A stretch of 36,921 nt of DNA from Nocardioides mangrovicus. Lineage in GTDB: Bacteria; Actinomycetota; Actinomycetes; Propionibacteriales; Nocardioidaceae. Below the pieces are notes generated by a model. It was not told the DNA's origin. It saw only the letters and a list, made by a program, of their open reading frames with translations, and ran no database searches. Below, piece after piece: positions 24,325 through 31,254 of this stretch; position 1 is the stretch's first letter; every line of letters starts with the position of its first letter. The translations under genes and the position numbers were made by a program. The stretch is from contig NZ_RDBE01000010.1 in NCBI RefSeq assembly GCF_003674065.1, positions 999,990 through 1,036,910 on the forward strand, written 5' to 3'.

Positions 24325-25175
24325 AGCCCGTACTCCTGCTTGAGCGCGGCCAGGGCCGCGAGGGCGGCGTCGCGTCGCTCGCGCACGTCGTCTTGCCCGG
24401 CCAGCTCGGCCTCGACGCCCTCGACCAGCGCCCGCTCCAGCTCGGGGGTCACCTCCGGGGTGCGCAGCGTCTCCCACCAGCCGTACGTCGGCGGCCCGAG
24501 GTGCTCGAGCACGTGCGCCAGCCCGCCCTCCCCGCCCGAGAGCGCCTGGGTGGCGATCGGCCCGAGCAGGGCCCAGCGCAGCCCGGGACCGTAGGCGACG
24601 GCGGCGTCGAGGTCGGCCACCGAGATCGCGCCGCGGCCGACGAGGTCGTACGCCTCGCGCCACAGCGCCGCCTGCAGCCGGTTCACCACGTGTCCGGGCA
24701 GCTCCATGTTCACCCGCACCGGGCGGCGGCCGAGGTCGCGCATGGCGCTCATCGTGGTCTCGATCGCGGCCTCGGAGGTGAGCCGGCCGCCGACCACCTC
24801 CACCAGCGGGATCAGGTGCGGCGGGTTGAACGGGTGGGCCACCAGCACCCGCTCGGGATGGGCGCAGGCGTCCTGGAACTGGCTGGGTCCGATGCCCGAG
24901 GAGCTGCTGGCCAGCACGACGTCGGGCCGGGCGGCGGCGTCGAGCTGGGCGAACAGCTCGCGCTTGAGGTCCACCCGCTCCGGACCGCACTCGATCACCA
25001 GGTCGGCCTCGGCCACCGCCTCGCCGGGATCGTCGAAGAACACGGTGCCGTCGGGCATCTCGCGCGGGGCGGGGTCGCTGGCGTGCACGACGAACCCGTG
25101 CTCCAGCGCGAGCTGCACCCAGCTCGTGCCGATCGCGCCGGTGCCGATCACCGCGACCGTGCTGATCGGGCTCAT
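24321..25175 (-). CDS. 3-hydroxyacyl-CoA / L-carnitine-type dehydrogenase
   Basis: 284 residues. The NAD-binding GTGAIGTSW is at about 11-19; SSSSGIGPSQF, HPFNPPHLIPLVEVVGG and a C-terminal PGHVVNRLQAALWREAYDLV complete the fold. The HPFNPP loop carries the catalytic His of the hydroxyacyl-CoA dehydrogenase family. The later GPGLRWALLGP segment is more like carnitine 3-dehydrogenase and lambda-crystallin/L-gulonate dehydrogenase, which oxidise free 3-hydroxy acids. The gene is directly coupled to an acetoacetyl-CoA synthetase-like gene (ATGA), so an order of free hydroxy acid to 3-keto acid to CoA ester is plausible. Whether its substrate is a CoA ester or a free acid is unresolved. Confidence 0.85.
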   Translation of the reverse strand: MSPISTVAVIGTGAIGTSWVQLALEHGFVVHASDPAPREMPDGTVFFDDPGEAVAEADLVIECGPERVDLKRELFAQLDAAARPDVVLASSSSGIGPSQFQDACAHPERVLVAHPFNPPHLIPLVEVVGGRLTSEAAIETTMSAMRDLGRRPVRVNMELPGHVVNRLQAALWREAYDLVGRGAISVADLDAAVAYGPGLRWALLGPIATQALSGGEGGLAHVLEHLGPPTYGWWETLRTPEVTPELERALVEGVEAELAGQDDVRERRDAALAALAALKQEYGL

Positions 25176-27076
25176 CGCGCCATCGCCACGAACGGCTCGA
25201 GCACGGCGCGGGTGTCGGGTCCCGAGACCTCGTCGAGGGGCTTGCCCTGCAGGATCCGCTTGACCGGGAGCTCGAGCTTCTTGCCGGTCAGGTTGCGCGG
25301 CACCGCCGGCACCTGCTCGATGCGGTCGGGCACGTGGCGCGGCGAGAGCGCGGTGCGCAGCTCCTTCGTGATCTGATCCCGCAGCTCCTGGTCGAGCGCG
25401 GCGTCGTCGGCGAGGGCGACGAAGAGCAGCAGCTCGCCGTTGCCGCCGGCCGGGTCCTCCAGGTGCACCACCAGGCTGTCGGCGACCGGCGGCATCTCCT
25501 CCACCACGCGGTAGAACTCCGCTGTGCCCAGCCGGACGCCACCACGGTTGAGGGTGGCATCGGAGCGGCCGGTCACCACGCAGCTGCCGTCGGGCTCGAA
25601 GACGATCCAGTCGCCGTGGCGCCACACGCCGGGATAGGTGGAGAAGTACGACTCGCGCAGCCGCTCGCCGGACTCATCGCCCCACAGTCCCACGGGCATC
25701 GAGGGCAGCGGGGAGGTGATGACCAGCTCGCCCGGCTCGCCGATCACCTCGTGGCCGGCCTCGTCCCACGCGTGGGCGTCGACACCGAGGGCGCGCCCGG
25801 AGATGCGCCCCGCCCGGACCGGCAGCAGCGGGTCGCCCTGCACCAGCCCGCTGCACACGTCGGTGCCGCCGCTGCCGACGTTGAGGAAGACCTCCCCGCC
25901 GAGCTGCTCGTAGAGCCAGGCGTAGCCCTCCGGCGGCAGCGGTGAGCCCGCCGAGCCGACGGTACGGATGCGCAGGTCGAGCCCGGAGAGGTCGACGCCG
26001 GCGGCGCGGCAGGCCATGACGAAGCCGGGGGCCGCGCCCATCATCGTGGTGCCGGTGGCCTCGGCCAGCCGCCACTGCCACAGCAGGTCGGGGTGGCTGG
26101 GGTGGCCGTCGAGGGTGACGATCGTGGTGCGGGTGAGCAGCCCGGAGACCAGTGCGTTCCACATCATCCAGGCGGTCGTGGAGTACCAGAGCAGGGTGTC
26201 GTCGGGGCCGAGGTCCCAGGACAGCGCGTGGTTCTTCAGGTGCTCGACGACGATGCCGCCGTGGCCGTGCACGATGGGCTTGGGCCGGCCGGTGGTGCCC
26301 GAGGAGAACAGCACCGCGAGCGGGTGGTCGAAGGCGACCGGCTCGGCGCCCGGGAGCGGCTCGGCCGCGTCGAGCAGATCGGCCCAGAGCTCTGCCCCGG
26401 CCACCCGGAAGCCGCCGTAGCCGATGTCGACCACGTGCCGCAGGCTCGGCAGCGCCGCGCGTACCTCGCGCACCTGCTCGCCACGGTCGACGTCCTTGGC
26501 GCCGTAGCGGTACCCGCCGGCCACCACCAGCACGACCGGGTCGACCTGGCCGAACCGGTCGATCACGCTGCGCGCGCCGAACTCCAGCGCGCAGCTGGCC
26601 CAGATCGCGCCCAGGCTGGCGGTGGCCAGGAAGGCCACGACGGTCTCGGGCACGTTGGGCAGGTAGGCGACCACGCGGTCGCCCCGGCCGACGCCGAGGT
26701 CGCTCAGGACGCGGCGGGCCCGCGCCACCTGGTCGCGCAGCTCGCCGAAGGTGAGGTCGACGTCCTCGCGGGTCTGGGAGCGGCCGAGGATCGCGGGCCG
26801 GTCGAGGTCGTCGTCGGTGCCCAGCGCGTGCTCGGTGTAGTTGAGCGTGGCGCCGTCGAACCAGCGGGCCTCGGGCATCGTGCCGGTGAGCACCGCGGTC
26901 GGCTGCTGGTGGAAGCGCACGCCGAGGGCGTCGGCCACCGTCGACCAGAACGCCTCCGGCTCCTCGACCGACCAGCGCCACAGCTCCTCGTGGGTCCGCA
27001 GGCCGCAGCGCTGGGCGAACACGCCGATCCGGGTCGTGTCGAGGACGTCGTCCGGTGGGGTCCATACGACGCTCAT
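25172..27076 (-). CDS. Acetoacetyl-CoA synthetase-like acid:CoA ligase
   Basis: 634 residues, the size of AacS. The P-loop SSGTTGRPKP is at about 258-268, and GYRYGAKDVDR, YSTTAWMMWN, NVGSGGTDVCSGLVQGDPLLPV and the C-terminal VPRNLTGKKLELPVKRIL (catalytic Lys) are typical of acetoacetyl-CoA synthetases. These make acetoacetyl-CoA from acetoacetate, ATP and CoA. Start ATG 27076 has GAGGAG upstream. It heads the minus-strand operon. A -35/-10 pair with an overlapping palindrome lies 33-72 bases upstream. A different 3-keto or other short acid could be the real substrate. Confidence 0.85.
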   Translation of the reverse strand: MSVVWTPPDDVLDTTRIGVFAQRCGLRTHEELWRWSVEEPEAFWSTVADALGVRFHQQPTAVLTGTMPEARWFDGATLNYTEHALGTDDDLDRPAILGRSQTREDVDLTFGELRDQVARARRVLSDLGVGRGDRVVAYLPNVPETVVAFLATASLGAIWASCALEFGARSVIDRFGQVDPVVLVVAGGYRYGAKDVDRGEQVREVRAALPSLRHVVDIGYGGFRVAGAELWADLLDAAEPLPGAEPVAFDHPLAVLFSSGTTGRPKPIVHGHGGIVVEHLKNHALSWDLGPDDTLLWYSTTAWMMWNALVSGLLTRTTIVTLDGHPSHPDLLWQWRLAEATGTTMMGAAPGFVMACRAAGVDLSGLDLRIRTVGSAGSPLPPEGYAWLYEQLGGEVFLNVGSGGTDVCSGLVQGDPLLPVRAGRISGRALGVDAHAWDEAGHEVIGEPGELVITSPLPSMPVGLWGDESGERLRESYFSTYPGVWRHGDWIVFEPDGSCVVTGRSDATLNRGGVRLGTAEFYRVVEEMPPVADSLVVHLEDPAGGNGELLLFVALADDAALDQELRDQITKELRTALSPRHVPDRIEQVPAVPRNLTGKKLELPVKRILQGKPLDEVSGPDTRAVLEPFVAMAR

Positions 27077-27108
27077 CCGGGCTCCTCGCGACAGTGGGAA
27101 GGAAAGGA

Positions 27109-27148
27109 CAGGAAACCTGATGATGGCAGACACCACCGCCGGTGTCAC
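27109..27148 (-). promoter_or_regulatory. Predicted promoter and operator of the acid-CoA ligase operon
   Basis: On the minus strand, GTGACA (27148-27143) and CATCAT (27125-27120) are -35 and -10 boxes with a 17-base spacer. CAGGTTTCCTG (27119-27109) follows at once, over the likely start of transcription. Its reverse complement, CAGGAAACCTG, also lies in the predicted promoter of the MFS gene. A repressor bound here would block initiation. Confidence 0.5.
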
Positions 27149-27183
27149 CACGCTGTCACGTGCGCCGGATACCGTGGTCGGCG

Positions 27184-27573
27184 ATGAGGTGGGGTGCGAT
27201 CGGGGCCGCGGTGCGATGGCTGCCGCTCGCCCTCGCCCTCGCTGGGGTGTTCGCCATGCACGGGCTCTCCGACCACGGCACGACGGGGCCCTCCGGCATG
27301 GCGATGAGCCACTCCATGAGTCATGACGCGGCCGCCCCTGTCGCCCCCGCCGCCCCGGTCGAGATGATCCGCGCACCCACGCCGTCCCACGGCGACGCCA
27401 TGGCCATGGGGCTGTGCGTCGCGCTGCTGGTGGCGGCCGGCGTGGTGCTCGGCTGCTGGCGCCGCGTCTCGACGTCTTCCGACGGCCTCGTGACGCGGGC
27501 GGAGTTCGTGTCGCTCGCCGTACCGCGGGCGCGCTCGCCCGACCTGCTCGCGCTCGGGGTGTGCCGCTGCTGA
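27184..27573 (+). CDS. Small DUF6153-like membrane protein
   Basis: 129 residues. Hydrophobic segments lie at about 9-23 and 77-93, with a His/Met-rich stretch between (MHGLSDHGTTG, MAMSHSMSH). This is the pattern of actinobacterial DUF6153 proteins, which often sit next to DUF305 genes as here. The ATG at 27184 is chosen from the membrane segment position; an earlier in-frame start at 27142 exists. The function is unknown; a link to copper or another metal is inference from the His and Met content. Confidence 0.6.
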   Translation: MRWGAIGAAVRWLPLALALAGVFAMHGLSDHGTTGPSGMAMSHSMSHDAAAPVAPAAPVEMIRAPTPSHGDAMAMGLCVALLVAAGVVLGCWRRVSTSSDGLVTRAEFVSLAVPRARSPDLLALGVCRC

Positions 27574-27631
27574 TCGGTTCGTGCTCGTCACGGACCCATC
27601 AGTCATGCCCATCCCCCGAGAGGAACCCGCC

Positions 27632-28198
27632 ATGCGTTCACGTATCACCCTGCCCGTCCTGCTGCCCGTCGTGCTCGCCGCCCTGCTGCTCATGGCCGGC
27701 TGCGGCTCCGGCAGCCACGCCAGTCACGCCAGTCACGACTCGGCGGACGTCGAGTTCGCGACCCAGATGATCCCTCACCACCGCCAGGCGGTGACCATGG
27801 CGAAGCTGGTGGCCGGCAAGGGCGCGGACCCCGCGGTGACCAAGCTCGCCGCCACGATCGAGGCCGCCCAGGCCCCCGAGATCACGAAGATGTCCGGCTG
27901 GCTGCGGTCGTGGGGCGAGAAGGTGCCGAGCACCGGCTCGATGAGCGGCATGAGCCACCACGACATGCCCGGGATGATGTCGGCCGCGGACATGACGAGC
28001 CTGCGGACCCTGACCGGAGCGGCCTTCGACGAGAAGTGGCTGACGATGATGATCGAGCACCACCAGGGGGCGTTGACCATGGCGCGTACCGAGGTGAAGA
28101 AGGGCGAGAGCAAGGCCGCGGTCGCCCTGGCCCGCAGCATCATCGACTCCCAGAGCGAGCAGATCACCCAGATGAAGGCGGCGCTGGCCGCCGGGTGA
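27632..28198 (+). CDS. DUF305 lipoprotein
   Basis: 188 residues. A lipoprotein signal peptide with lipobox LLMAGC is followed by a Ser/His linker (SGSHASHASHD). The DUF305 domain shows the typical paired motifs MIPHHRQAV and MIEHHQGAL. A Met/His-rich loop lies between (MSGMSHHDMPGMM). DUF305 has a four-helix, ferritin-like fold and is often found with copper-related genes. An AGAGGA ribosome site precedes ATG 27632; the in-frame upstream start at 27581 is not needed. It probably acts outside the membrane, perhaps binding metal with its DUF6153-like neighbour, 58 bases upstream. Confidence 0.85.
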   Translation: MRSRITLPVLLPVVLAALLLMAGCGSGSHASHASHDSADVEFATQMIPHHRQAVTMAKLVAGKGADPAVTKLAATIEAAQAPEITKMSGWLRSWGEKVPSTGSMSGMSHHDMPGMMSAADMTSLRTLTGAAFDEKWLTMMIEHHQGALTMARTEVKKGESKAAVALARSIIDSQSEQITQMKAALAAG

Positions 28199-28205
28199 GT
28201 CTCTC

Positions 28206-28211
28206 TAGGCT
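28206..28211 (+). promoter_or_regulatory. -10 box of a likely leaderless transcript
   Basis: TAGGCT ends 6 bases before the ATG at 28218, so transcription should start at or next to the start codon. It lies only 7 bases after the DUF305 stop. Confidence 0.5.
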
Positions 28212-28217
28212 GAGGTC

Positions 28218-28985
28218 ATGGCTGACCAGAGGCTCATCGACCGCGCCCACGCCCTCGCCCGGCTCCACCGCGAGCACACCCCGCTCGTGCTCCCGACCGT
28301 GTGGGACGTGTGGTCGGCGAAGGTGGCGGTCGACGCAGGTTTCGCGGCACTGACGATCGGCAGCCACCCGCTGGCCGACTCCCGCGGCGCCGCCGACCAC
28401 GAGGGGCAGACGCTCGAGGAGGTCGTCGCCGCGGTGGCACCGATCGTCGCCGCCGTCGGCGAGCAGGGAATCCCGGTCTCGGTCGACCTCGAGGCCGGCT
28501 ACGGCCGCGCCCCGGACGAGGTCGTCGCGGGTCTGCTCGAGGCGGGCGGGGTGGGCCTCAACATCGAGGACACCGTGCACTCCGAGGGCGGCCGGGTCCG
28601 CACGACGGCTGAGCACGCCGACTACATCGCCGGAGTGCGCGCCGCGGCCGACGAGGCCGGTGTCCCGGTGTGGATCAACGGCCGCACCGACCTCTTCCTG
28701 CACGCCGACGACGCCCACGCCGTCGCCGACGAGGCGCTCGAGCGGCTGCAGGCGCTGGTCGAGGCCGGCGCCGACAGCGTCTATCCGGTGCGCATCCAGA
28801 ACGACGACGCCCTCATCGAGCGGGTGGTGGCCGCGGTCTCCGTGCCGGTCAACTGCACCGCGCACCCGGTCGACCACGACCTCGCCCGGTTCGCGCGGCT
28901 GGGTGTCGGCCGGATCACCTTCGGCCCGCTGCTGCAGTCCGCCCTCACCGACGCCACGAAGCAGCTGCTGGTGCCCTGGGCCTGA
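28218..28985 (+). CDS. Isocitrate lyase/PEP mutase family protein
   Basis: 255 residues, a TIM-barrel C-C lyase or phosphonomutase relative. Family landmarks are VDLEAGYG, NIEDTV and INGRTDLFL, plus the metal-ligand acids in these motifs. The Cys-containing KKCGH-type loop of isocitrate and methylisocitrate lyases is not seen, so it is neither of these. The start ATG at 28218 has no clear ribosome site but a -10 box 6 bases before it. Related proteins act as oxaloacetate decarboxylase-, petal-death- or carboxyvinyl-phosphonate-type enzymes; the substrate is not known. The gene is convergent with a TetR gene. Confidence 0.85.
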   Translation: MADQRLIDRAHALARLHREHTPLVLPTVWDVWSAKVAVDAGFAALTIGSHPLADSRGAADHEGQTLEEVVAAVAPIVAAVGEQGIPVSVDLEAGYGRAPDEVVAGLLEAGGVGLNIEDTVHSEGGRVRTTAEHADYIAGVRAAADEAGVPVWINGRTDLFLHADDAHAVADEALERLQALVEAGADSVYPVRIQNDDALIERVVAAVSVPVNCTAHPVDHDLARFARLGVGRITFGPLLQSALTDATKQLLVPWA

Positions 28986-29008
28986 GCCCGCGGAGCATTG
29001 ATCGCCGA

Positions 29009-29024
29009 CCGGGCCTCAGCCCGG
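29009..29024. terminator. Hairpin between convergent genes, overlapping the TetR stop
   Basis: CCGGGC at 29009-29014 pairs perfectly with GCCCGG at 29019-29024 over the four-base loop CTCA. It lies after the PEP mutase-like gene and contains the TetR stop codon, so it could stop transcripts from both sides. Confidence 0.45.
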
Positions 29025-29609
29025 GGTTGAGTCCACTCCGTCCTGCTCGAAGGCGGCGATGACGGCCGCGGCCACCGAGCGGGCCGCACGGCTGTCGGTC
29101 AGCGTGGTTGCGCGCAGCCGCATGGCCAGGTCGCCGGAGACGATCAGCAGCAGCTGCTCGGCGAGCGCGGCGGCCCGCGCGCCGGCCAGCGGCCCGGCGA
29201 AGGCGCTCAGCCGCTCGCGCATCGCGTCGGTGTCCTGCCGGATCGCCGCCGCGACCACCGGCGGAGCGTGGGCGTACTCGGCCGCGGTGCCGAGGAAGGC
29301 GCACCAGCGCGCGAGGTGCGGCCGGTCGCGGAAGTGGTCCAACGCGTCGAAGACGCTCAGCAACCGCGACCGGTCGTCGTCGGCGGCGTCCGCGAGCCGG
29401 TCCCACACGGCCAGCCAGTCGCGCTGGCGCCGCTCGAGCGCGGCCGCGACCAGACCGTCCTTGCTGCCGTAGGCGCGGTAGAGCGTGGCCGGTGAGACGC
29501 CGGCGCGCGCGAGCACGGCGTCGACGGGAGTGGCGAGCACGCCGTCGGTGAAGAGCAGCTCGTCGGCGGCGTCGAGGAGTCGCGTCTGGGTGCTCTTCCG
29601 CGTCGCCAC
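29016..29609 (-). CDS. TetR-family transcriptional regulator
   Basis: 197 residues. The N-terminal TetR helix-turn-helix is clear (ADELLFTDGVLATPVDAVLARAGVSPATLYRAYGSKDGLVAAAL). The C-terminal ligand domain has no further clue. The GTG at 29609 is chosen because it starts in front of the DNA-binding domain and lies 6 bases after a TATGCT -10 box on the minus strand. The next gene on the other strand is an MFS transporter starting 22 bases away, so this protein most likely represses itself and that transporter through the shared palindrome at 29615-29626. Confidence 0.9.
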   Translation of the reverse strand: MATRKSTQTRLLDAADELLFTDGVLATPVDAVLARAGVSPATLYRAYGSKDGLVAAALERRQRDWLAVWDRLADAADDDRSRLLSVFDALDHFRDRPHLARWCAFLGTAAEYAHAPPVVAAAIRQDTDAMRERLSAFAGPLAGARAAALAEQLLLIVSGDLAMRLRATTLTDSRAARSVAAAVIAAFEQDGVDSTPG

Positions 29610-29614
29610 GGAAT

Positions 29615-29626
29615 CAGCATATGCTG
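29615..29626. promoter_or_regulatory. Palindrome with back-to-back -10 boxes for tetR and MFS
   Basis: CAGCATATGCTG is a perfect 12-bp palindrome. It contains TATGCT on both strands (29620-29625 on the plus, 29621-29616 on the minus). Each hexamer ends exactly 6 bases before a GTG start: 29632 (MFS) and 29609 (TetR). A second perfect palindrome, AACGTACGTT, is at 29636-29645 in the first codons of the MFS gene. Confidence 0.6.
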
Positions 29627-29631
29627 GCAAA

Positions 29632-30828
29632 GTGAAACGTACGTTATCGTTTTGGCGCGACGGGGATACCGCCCTCGCACTCGCCGGCACGTGCCTGATC
29701 GCCGGCACCTACGGCCTCGTGCGGCTCGCCTACGGGCTGTTCCTGCCCGACCTGAGCGCCTCGCTCGACCTGGGCTCGGCGGCCGCCGGAGTCATCTCGT
29801 CGGGCGCCTCGATCGCCTACTGCGTCGGGGCTCTCGTCGCCGCAGCGGCCGACCGGCATCCCCGCTCGCTGGTGGCGGCGGCCTTGCTGGCCGGGTCGCT
29901 CGGCGCGCTGGGCATGGCGGTGGCGCCCGGTGTCGCGGAGTTCGTGCCGGCCGCCGTCGTGGGCTCAGCGGGCGCCGGGCTCGCCTCCCCGGCCCTGGTG
30001 GCCGTCGTGGCCCGCCACGTCGCGGCCCGCCGGCGCGACCGGGTGCAGGCGGTGGTCAACTCCGGGACCGGGCCCGGTCTGGTGCTGGCCGGGCTCGTCG
30101 CGCTCGTCGTGCTCCCGCACTGGCGCTGGGGGTTCCTCATCGGTGCGGTGTTCACCGTCGCTGCCGGCTGCGCCGTGCTGGCGCTGTCGCACTCGACGTC
30201 GCAGCCGGCCACCAAGGCGACCGAGGGCCCCGGGCCCATCGCCCTGATCGCCCTGCGGGTGCCCGTCACGGCGGCCTTCCTGCTCGGTATCGCCTCCGCT
30301 GCGGTGTGGACCTACGGCCGCACCGAGATCGGCGACGCCGGGGTGGGCCACACAGGGGCGATCCTGGGCTGGATGGGCATCGGGGTCGGTGGCACCGCCA
30401 CCGTCCTCACCGCCGGGTTCCTCGCGCGCCTGCGTCCGGGCGGTGCGTGGGCGCTCACCGCAGCCGGGGTGGCCGTGAGTACCGGGCTGCTCGCGGCGAC
30501 GGGTGGCCACGCGAGCCTCGCCGTCGCCGCCTGTCTGCTCTTCGGCTGGGCCTTCGTGGCGGCGACGTCGGCTCTGATCGCCTGGGCCGCGCAGACCCTC
30601 GAGCACCGCGCGGCGACCGGCACGTCCGTCCTCTTCGTCATGCTGACGGCGGGGCAGGCCGCCGGGTCGGCCGGGGTGGGGGCGCTCGGTGGGCTCGACT
30701 CGCTGTCGACCGGCTTCGTGCTGGCTGCGGTCACGGCGGTCCTCGCCGCGTCGTGCGGCGTTGCCTCGGTCGTGCGGGTCGGCCCCGGACGGGTCGCTGC
30801 TGCTCGGCGGTCGCGGCCGGCGACGTGA
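29632..30828 (+). CDS. MFS transporter of the YbfB/YjiJ-like type
   Basis: 398 residues with about 12 membrane segments. The N-terminus LIAGTYGLVRLAYGLFLPDL resembles the YbfB/YjiJ group of MFS proteins. The GTG at 29632 is preferred to in-frame codons further up, because it is 6 bases after a TATGCT -10 box and starts just before the first membrane segment. It pairs with a divergent TetR gene, which points to a regulated exporter. The substrate is unknown. Confidence 0.85.
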   Translation: MKRTLSFWRDGDTALALAGTCLIAGTYGLVRLAYGLFLPDLSASLDLGSAAAGVISSGASIAYCVGALVAAAADRHPRSLVAAALLAGSLGALGMAVAPGVAEFVPAAVVGSAGAGLASPALVAVVARHVAARRRDRVQAVVNSGTGPGLVLAGLVALVVLPHWRWGFLIGAVFTVAAGCAVLALSHSTSQPATKATEGPGPIALIALRVPVTAAFLLGIASAAVWTYGRTEIGDAGVGHTGAILGWMGIGVGGTATVLTAGFLARLRPGGAWALTAAGVAVSTGLLAATGGHASLAVAACLLFGWAFVAATSALIAWAAQTLEHRAATGTSVLFVMLTAGQAAGSAGVGALGGLDSLSTGFVLAAVTAVLAASCGVASVVRVGPGRVAAARRSRPAT

Positions 30829-30862
30829 GAGCCACCGCGCCTCGCCACCCGAGCATGCCGGT

Positions 30863-31168
30863 TCACGCCAGCAACGGACGCATGAAGGACCGCTCGTAGC
30901 GCACGACGCAGCCGCTGCGGTCGCGAATTTCGTCGGCGGCGACGAACTCGGGATCGACACCGAAGCCCCGGCGGTACTCCTCGTAGGCGGCCAGGGACTC
31001 GAAGCTGAACAACGCCATCGCCTTGTCGCTGGCGCCCTCGGCCGGCAGGAAGTAGCCGTGGTGGGTGCCGCCTCGGGAGTTGACCAACCGGATCCACTCG
31101 CGCGCGAACGCCTCGAACGCCTCGGTCTGCTCCGGGTCGATGGTGTAGTCGACGACGCAGGTGATCAT
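30863..31168 (-). CDS. NIPSNAP family protein
   Basis: 101 residues, a single ferredoxin-like domain of the NIPSNAP type: MITCVVDYTIDPEQTEAFEAFAREWIRLVN at the start, and a YEEYRRGF segment. Bacterial members are small, cytoplasmic, and of unknown function. The start ATG 31168 lies 6 bases after a TAGCCT -10 box (31180-31175, minus strand), so the mRNA is probably leaderless. It is divergent from the antiporter gene. Confidence 0.85.
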   Translation of the reverse strand: MITCVVDYTIDPEQTEAFEAFAREWIRLVNSRGGTHHGYFLPAEGASDKAMALFSFESLAAYEEYRRGFGVDPEFVAADEIRDRSGCVVRYERSFMRPLLA

Positions 31169-31174
31169 GGGCCC

Positions 31175-31180
31175 AGGCTA
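31175..31180 (-). promoter_or_regulatory. -10 box of the NIPSNAP gene
   Basis: TAGCCT on the minus strand ends 6 bases before the ATG at 31168. There is no ribosome site between, which fits a leaderless transcript. Confidence 0.5.
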
Positions 31181-31254
31181 GGCACCGCGTGCCGTGGGAG
31201 CGCCGCGTGCGGGAGCGGTGGTCGACCGGGCCCGTGCTCGGTGAGGATAGGCAC

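Noticed and set aside
24325-24990. Longer N-terminus for the acyl-CoA synthetase gene (open to 24990)
   Set aside because: The extra residues are out-of-frame shadow of the dehydrogenase gene. The GTG at 24324 overlaps its stop and gives the normal family start.
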